Assembly: GCF_024679095.1 (NCBI RefSeq)
Contig: NW_026111654.1
Span: 1,061,039 to 1,125,038 of the forward strand
Length of the DNA: 64,000 nt
Origin: Eriocheir sinensis
Lineage: Eukaryota; Arthropoda; Malacostraca; Decapoda; Varunidae
Direction: 5' to 3'
Under the pieces are notes generated by a model. That model ran no database searches and had not been told where the DNA came from. It worked only from the letters and a program-made list of their open reading frames with translations. Position numbers and translations under genes: made by a program. Numbering within the stretch: the stretch's first letter is position 1; every line of letters starts with the position of its first letter. Positions 63,513 to 64,000 of this stretch are shown one piece after another.

Positions 63513-64000
63513 ATATAAAACAATGTAAATTTGTTTCAAAATATATGAATACACATAAAATAACCTAGATTTCTAAAAAATATATATACAAAATACACAT
63601 AAAATTAAGTAAATACGTATAAAAATGTAAAACAAAATACATAAAATAATGTAAATTGAAACAAAATAAATAAACAAAATAAATAAAAGAATGTGTATTT
63701 GTATAAATATAAATGTACAAAATACACATACAAAATAAACATAAAATAAGGTAAATTTGTAATGAAATATATGTAAGAATACACATAAAATAATATAAAT
63801 TTGTATGAAAATATATATACAACACATAAAATACCATGAATTTGTATAAAATTATATACCTTAATTAAATAATGTAATGCATAAAATATATATACAAAGT
63901 ACATATAAAATAATGTAAATTGTATCAATATAAATCAACAAAATAAATAATATATATTTGAATGGATTTACAAAATACACATAACCTAACTAAAATTTGT
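63513..64000 (+). repeat. A-orientation satellite block, truncated by the window end
   Basis: This is the mirror of 14559-15088 and a direct paralog of 53669-54190. It is unusually rich in small deletions compared with both (for example AATTGAAACAAAATAAAT where paralogs have AATTCGAAACAAAATAAA). The array clearly continues beyond 64000. Confidence 0.8.

Larger units (their letters stand above)
48361..64000. repeat. Right arm of giant inverted repeat (≥15.6 kb, cut by window end)
   Basis: This is the reverse complement of 14559-30460. The last bases of the window (CTAACTAAAATTTGT) correspond to ACAAATTTTAGTTAG at about 14559. All internal switches have partners: 48962 with 29904, 50612 with 28270, 53664 with 25229, 55163 with 23752, 56329 with 22577, 58507 with 20086, 61284 with 17330 and 63508 with 15086. 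Confidence 0.85.

Overview
No protein-coding gene, rRNA or functional tRNA can be supported anywhere in these 64 kb. The window is almost wholly an extremely AT-rich tandem array built from a monomer of about 45 bp. Only two interruptions are GC-rich, at 887-1253 and 6557-6893. Both look like tRNA-headed SINE retroposons of one family, which points to a nuclear eukaryotic chromosome, probably a heterochromatic or repeat-amplified region. An animal is my guess; the family is not one I can name, and plants also carry tRNA-derived SINEs.

The monomer in its A-rich form carries AAAATACACATAAAATAA followed by a GTAAATTTGTATGAAAATAT-like half. The 45-bp period equals 15 codons, and the T-rich complement of the consensus has no stop codon in any of its three frames. 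This explains the many overlapping open frames whose translations repeat a 15-residue motif rich in F, I, Y, C and L. Variant monomers follow a fixed order, so a higher-order repeat of 16 monomers (about 715 bp, for example 46328-47042) can be read; a 15-monomer version (about 665 bp) is at 28615-29279. Diagnostic variants include GCATTTTTTATA (m1), ACAATAAGGTAAATTTG (m3), TTGTTTCAAAATATAT (m4), CGTAGATTTCTATA (m5), AAGAATGTGTATTTG (m8) and TATAAAACTATAT (m9).

The array is not in one orientation. It switches between the A-rich form on the + strand (called 'A' blocks, strand +) and its reverse complement ('T' blocks, strand -) about thirty times. Many switches fall at short self-complementary sequences (ACATGT six times, TGTACA four times). 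Above this lies a nested hierarchy of segmental duplications: a roughly 4.4-kb direct pair (11184-15657 and 21484-25800), a 2.25-kb direct pair (17622-19879 and 25801-28053), a 5.8-kb tandem unit (30455-36288, partly repeated to about 39355), and a giant inverted repeat. In the inverted repeat the left arm (about 14559-30460) is mirrored by 48361-64000, with an 18-kb spacer, and the right arm runs off the window.

Four TA dinucleotide tracts (2779-2911, 13040-13192, 28253-28287, 33373-33549) are local expansions absent from paralogous copies. Several stretches (notably about 21900-22350, 57300-58500 and 63550-64000) differ from their paralogs mainly by small deletions in homopolymers or GTGT motifs, which looks more like consensus error than biology. 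Nothing here acts as a pathway or operon; the interest lies in the architecture and history of the array.
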